NCBI GenBank assembly: GCA_038503065.1
Contig: JBCAMK010000001.1
Coordinates: forward strand, 2,480,001-2,544,000
Direction: 5' to 3'
Source: Paragyromitra xinjiangensis
Lineage: Eukaryota > Ascomycota > Pezizomycetes > Pezizales > Discinaceae
DNA length: 64,000 nt
Shown here: piece by piece, positions 61,849 to 64,000 of the stretch
Position numbering within the stretch: position 1 is the first letter of the stretch
Layout of the letters: every line of letters starts with the position of its first letter
Position numbers and translations under genes: made by a program
The notes under the pieces: generated by a model
The model's input: the letters and a program-made list of their open reading frames with translations, nothing else
What the model was told of the DNA's origin: nothing
The model's database searches: none

Positions 61849-62213
61849 GGACCTAGATCTACGCTGACTACATGTACACCATCAGATAGAGATGGATGTT
61901 TCGCGAGCTACTAGATATGACACGCACACCACATGCACTGGCGAGATACGACTCGGCGCTACCACAAACCATAGCTAATCTAGTGAGGGCGGTTTCTAGG
62001 GTACGCCCAAGTGATACGAAAACACGCTCTACGAATCATAGCATCGTGTCAGTGTATCTCGAGATCTGCTACCCTAGGCCAAGTGTAGTTTGTTGTAGCG
62101 CTAGGTCGTATCTCGCTAGTACATACGGTAGATCTCTAAACCTTTGAGACCTAGATCTATGCTGACTACACCCCTGGAGGTGGGTGTTTCGCAAGCCGCT
62201 AGATATGACATGT
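61849..62213. repeat. Complex repeat: internal inverted repeat with outer direct repeats
   Basis: Two 33-nt arms, 61937-61969 and 62088-62120, are inverted copies (28 of 33 matching) separated by 118 bp. Outside them, the segment GACCTAGATCTACGCTGACT at about 61850 is repeated directly at about 62148. The segment TGTTTCGC followed by CTAGATATGACA near 61897-61922 recurs near 62185-62211. This looks like a foldback or composite non-autonomous element. No coding capacity is seen. Confidence 0.75.
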
Positions 62214-62352
62214 TTTCTAGATCTACATAGTTGAACCTGCTACCGCATTAACTAGTCCTGTCTGACAACGGGTTGGGAAACCCCCGTAAGACTAAATACT
62301 TTTTCTAAAAGAGGCAATGATGTATGTGTTGTGACTCCAATGATAAGTGTTG

Positions 62353-62542
62353 TACCGTATTATCTCAGCCATACCGAACCGGACCGTGTGGCAGAAGAAA
62401 ATCTCGAATTGGTCGAACACACTTAAACCCTAACCTGTAATTGAGCCTTACTGGACGTAATTGAGCCTCAATGCCCATTCGACCAATCTAAGAATTTCAC
62501 CCACCACACGGTCCGGTTCGGTATGGCTGAGATAATACGGTA
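62353..62542. mobile_element. MITE with perfect 39-bp terminal inverted repeats and TA flank (Tc1/mariner type)
   Basis: The left end 62353-62391 and right end 62504-62542 are perfect inverted copies over 39 bp, counting the flanking TA. The ends read TACCGTATTATCTCAGCC and GGCTGAGATAATACGGTA. Imperfect complementarity continues inward for about 30 bp more (shared ATTGGTCGAA words). The element is therefore CCGTATT...AATACGG, about 186 bp, between TA dinucleotides, the target duplication typical of Tc1/mariner-like transposons. There is no coding frame, so it is non-autonomous. The perfect arms suggest recent activity or recent amplification. Confidence 0.9.
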
Positions 62543-63469
62543 GTAGGTTTGATCTAAAGTATCATCTCATATTTCGAGAAGACCAAAGCACAAGTTCTTG
62601 CCGCAACTTCTTATGGAATGATTATATTCTTTAGGAGGAGAATCTAGATTCTAGACTTACTTGAAGGCTTCAGCTGTTTCCAGACAGCTTTATTCGTTCC
62701 CAAGCAAATTTGTCCTTATAAGTTGTCTAACTGGATCCGGAGCTAGCTCGAGAACCGCTAACCATCATAACTATATATAGAAATGAATGGTGCGATAGTC
62801 ACGCGGATTGCAGAAGAAACCAAAGCCCCCACCAAACAGCAGTAAAATGTCTATCATCCTTTTTTTTCAAAATGACTGAGCTCCCCATACACAATTATTG
62901 AGGGTGTGCAGTGTTTAGTGGCAATTTCTATTTCCGGTTGTTCCTGGCAACCTAGCTACTCGGGCTTATAATTAACTCCCCTGGGATTATTACAGTACCC
63001 AAAATATCCGATTCGCCCACCCTTTCACCTCGATGTCTTAGCTATAATCGGATGTTACTCGCTGATGTAATATTTTGTTTATTGGGAGACGGAGAATCAC
63101 GTGTAGAAACATTTTAATCCTCCGATTGAAACTACGAAATTTGAAACAAGGATAAACTTTCATGCGCTCGTTGAACATACTCGGGCATGGAGGCAAAAAT
63201 CGGAACGGTTCAACACCCCGGTCAGTGATTTTCATGTGCTGAAGGTTGCAAAAAATCGGAATGTACATGGCTACCAAGAAGTTTATAAACCTATAGTGTC
63301 AATGCAACGAAAATAGCAGGTTTCCCAAAGGAAGTGGTAATCCTTGTTCTTGACTTCTAACATCTGTTTCATTTTCCAAGTGGATCCTAATCTTGATCGC
63401 GATTCGCCCCCCTACTTGTTCCGATTTTTACTCCATACCCGAGTACATGACCAAAACGCCTTCGCACAT
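62543..63469. other. Intergenic, no recognisable gene
   Basis: This is the 3' flank of the last gene and gene-free DNA next to the MITE. Confidence 0.5.
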
Positions 63470-63975
63470 CTATATAATTTTCCTCAGAAGATGTCTCAAG
63501 ATCCCCCCCGCCTTTGCATCATCTTTCGGGAAACACTTCCTACTATTCTTTGTATATTTCCTCAGGTCATTCAATTTCTTAAACACCCTCACAGGTCCAT
63601 CACCCTTCAGCTGGATGAGGTCAACGAGGTTGACATGGGTTTTTTTGATTTGCTACACCACACAGCAAGATCAATAAACGAACACCTGGGTTCCTGATGG
63701 ATACAAGTACATACCTTCTTGCATTTATTGATGCTCTCGGGGATAGGTTGAATGTTGAAAACCCTGCACAGGTTCTGCCAGGACGCAAGGCTTTTGTCGT
63801 CTATGCCATAGCGAAGGTTAAACTCATCGACCATGGCGCTGCGGAAGGTTTTCCTGAAATTCTGTTTGTCGTGTTGGCTCCATCTCTGGGTGACGGCGAG
63901 ACGGTTGAACTCTTTGATGAGTCCGGCTTCTGGGTTACGGGAGAAGTTTTCGTATTGGGAGAAGAATGTCTCCAT
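63470..63975 (-). CDS. Fungal conserved family of unknown function, possibly 5'-partial at window edge, 2 exons
   Basis: The exons 63975-63715 and 63652-63470 join in phase 0 (GTATGT donor, GTGTAG acceptor), giving at least 147 residues. The protein belongs to a family common in filamentous ascomycetes and of unknown role. Its pattern is a helical N-terminal part (EFNRLAVTQRWS), the stretch GIDDKSLASWQNLCRVF, then IQPIPESINKCKK. After the intron come THVNLVDLIQLKG and a C-terminal motif RKYTKNSRKCFPKDDAKAGG. The frame stays open upstream of the first Met to the window edge, so the true start may lie outside. I assign no function. Confidence 0.75.
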
Positions 63976-64000
63976 CGCGGATGTTTTGGGGTCGTGAGAG

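Overview
The window looks like nuclear DNA of a filamentous ascomycete (Pezizomycotina, perhaps Leotiomycetes-like; the class is an inference). The evidence is short introns of about 50-75 nt with GTATGT/GTAAGT-type donors and CTGAC/CTAAC-like branch points, pyrimidine-rich promoters, and a typical fungal gene set: Hrd1, a calcium-regulated aspartate/glutamate carrier, a CBM1-bearing cellobiose dehydrogenase, a secreted PL20 lyase and a fungal F-box protein. Ten protein genes could be assembled exon by exon, and in all but one every junction keeps the frame at normal splice dinucleotides. There are also two tRNA-Cys genes. Gene density is low for this group, about one gene per 5-6 kb.

Layout. 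1-9.8 kb: no recognisable gene, but a repeat-rich patch at 6.6-9.5 kb. It holds a 40-bp minisatellite at about 7661-8570, flanking direct repeats, and a tiny hairpin insertion. 9.85-11.1 kb: a pfkB sugar kinase (minus). 11.1-15 kb: gene-poor. 15-18.3 kb: the ERAD ubiquitin ligase Hrd1 (minus). 20.6-22.9 kb: the mitochondrial aspartate/glutamate carrier (plus). 22.9-36.1 kb: about 13 kb in which I recognise no coding gene. 36.1-38.1 kb: a C2H2 zinc-finger regulator with a 5'UTR intron. 39.2-40.1 kb: a carboxymuconolactone-decarboxylase-like protein with a PTS1-like tail. 40.5 and 47.25 kb: two inverted tRNA-Cys(GCA) genes bracketing an eight-exon cellobiose dehydrogenase (41.3-44.25 kb). 51.5-53.8 kb: a Myb/SANT-like protein. 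54.4-55.5 kb: a short-chain dehydrogenase whose second intron appears to end in GG instead of AG. 56.6-57.1 kb: a short F-box protein. 59.2-60.1 kb: a secreted PL20-type lyase. 61.8-62.5 kb: two repeat structures, one a textbook TA-flanked MITE with 39-bp perfect inverted repeats. 63.5-64 kb: the end of a fungal family gene of unknown function that may run off the window.

The genes do not form an obvious cluster. Two encode secreted plant- or microbial-polysaccharide enzymes (cellobiose dehydrogenase and PL20 lyase), which fits a saprotrophic or plant-associated life style. The others are housekeeping functions or regulators. The most unusual signals are in non-coding DNA: the 40-bp array whose spacings are all 1 modulo 3, the two copies of a roughly 80-bp hairpin each flanked by its own 10-11 bp direct repeat, and the 190-bp MITE.
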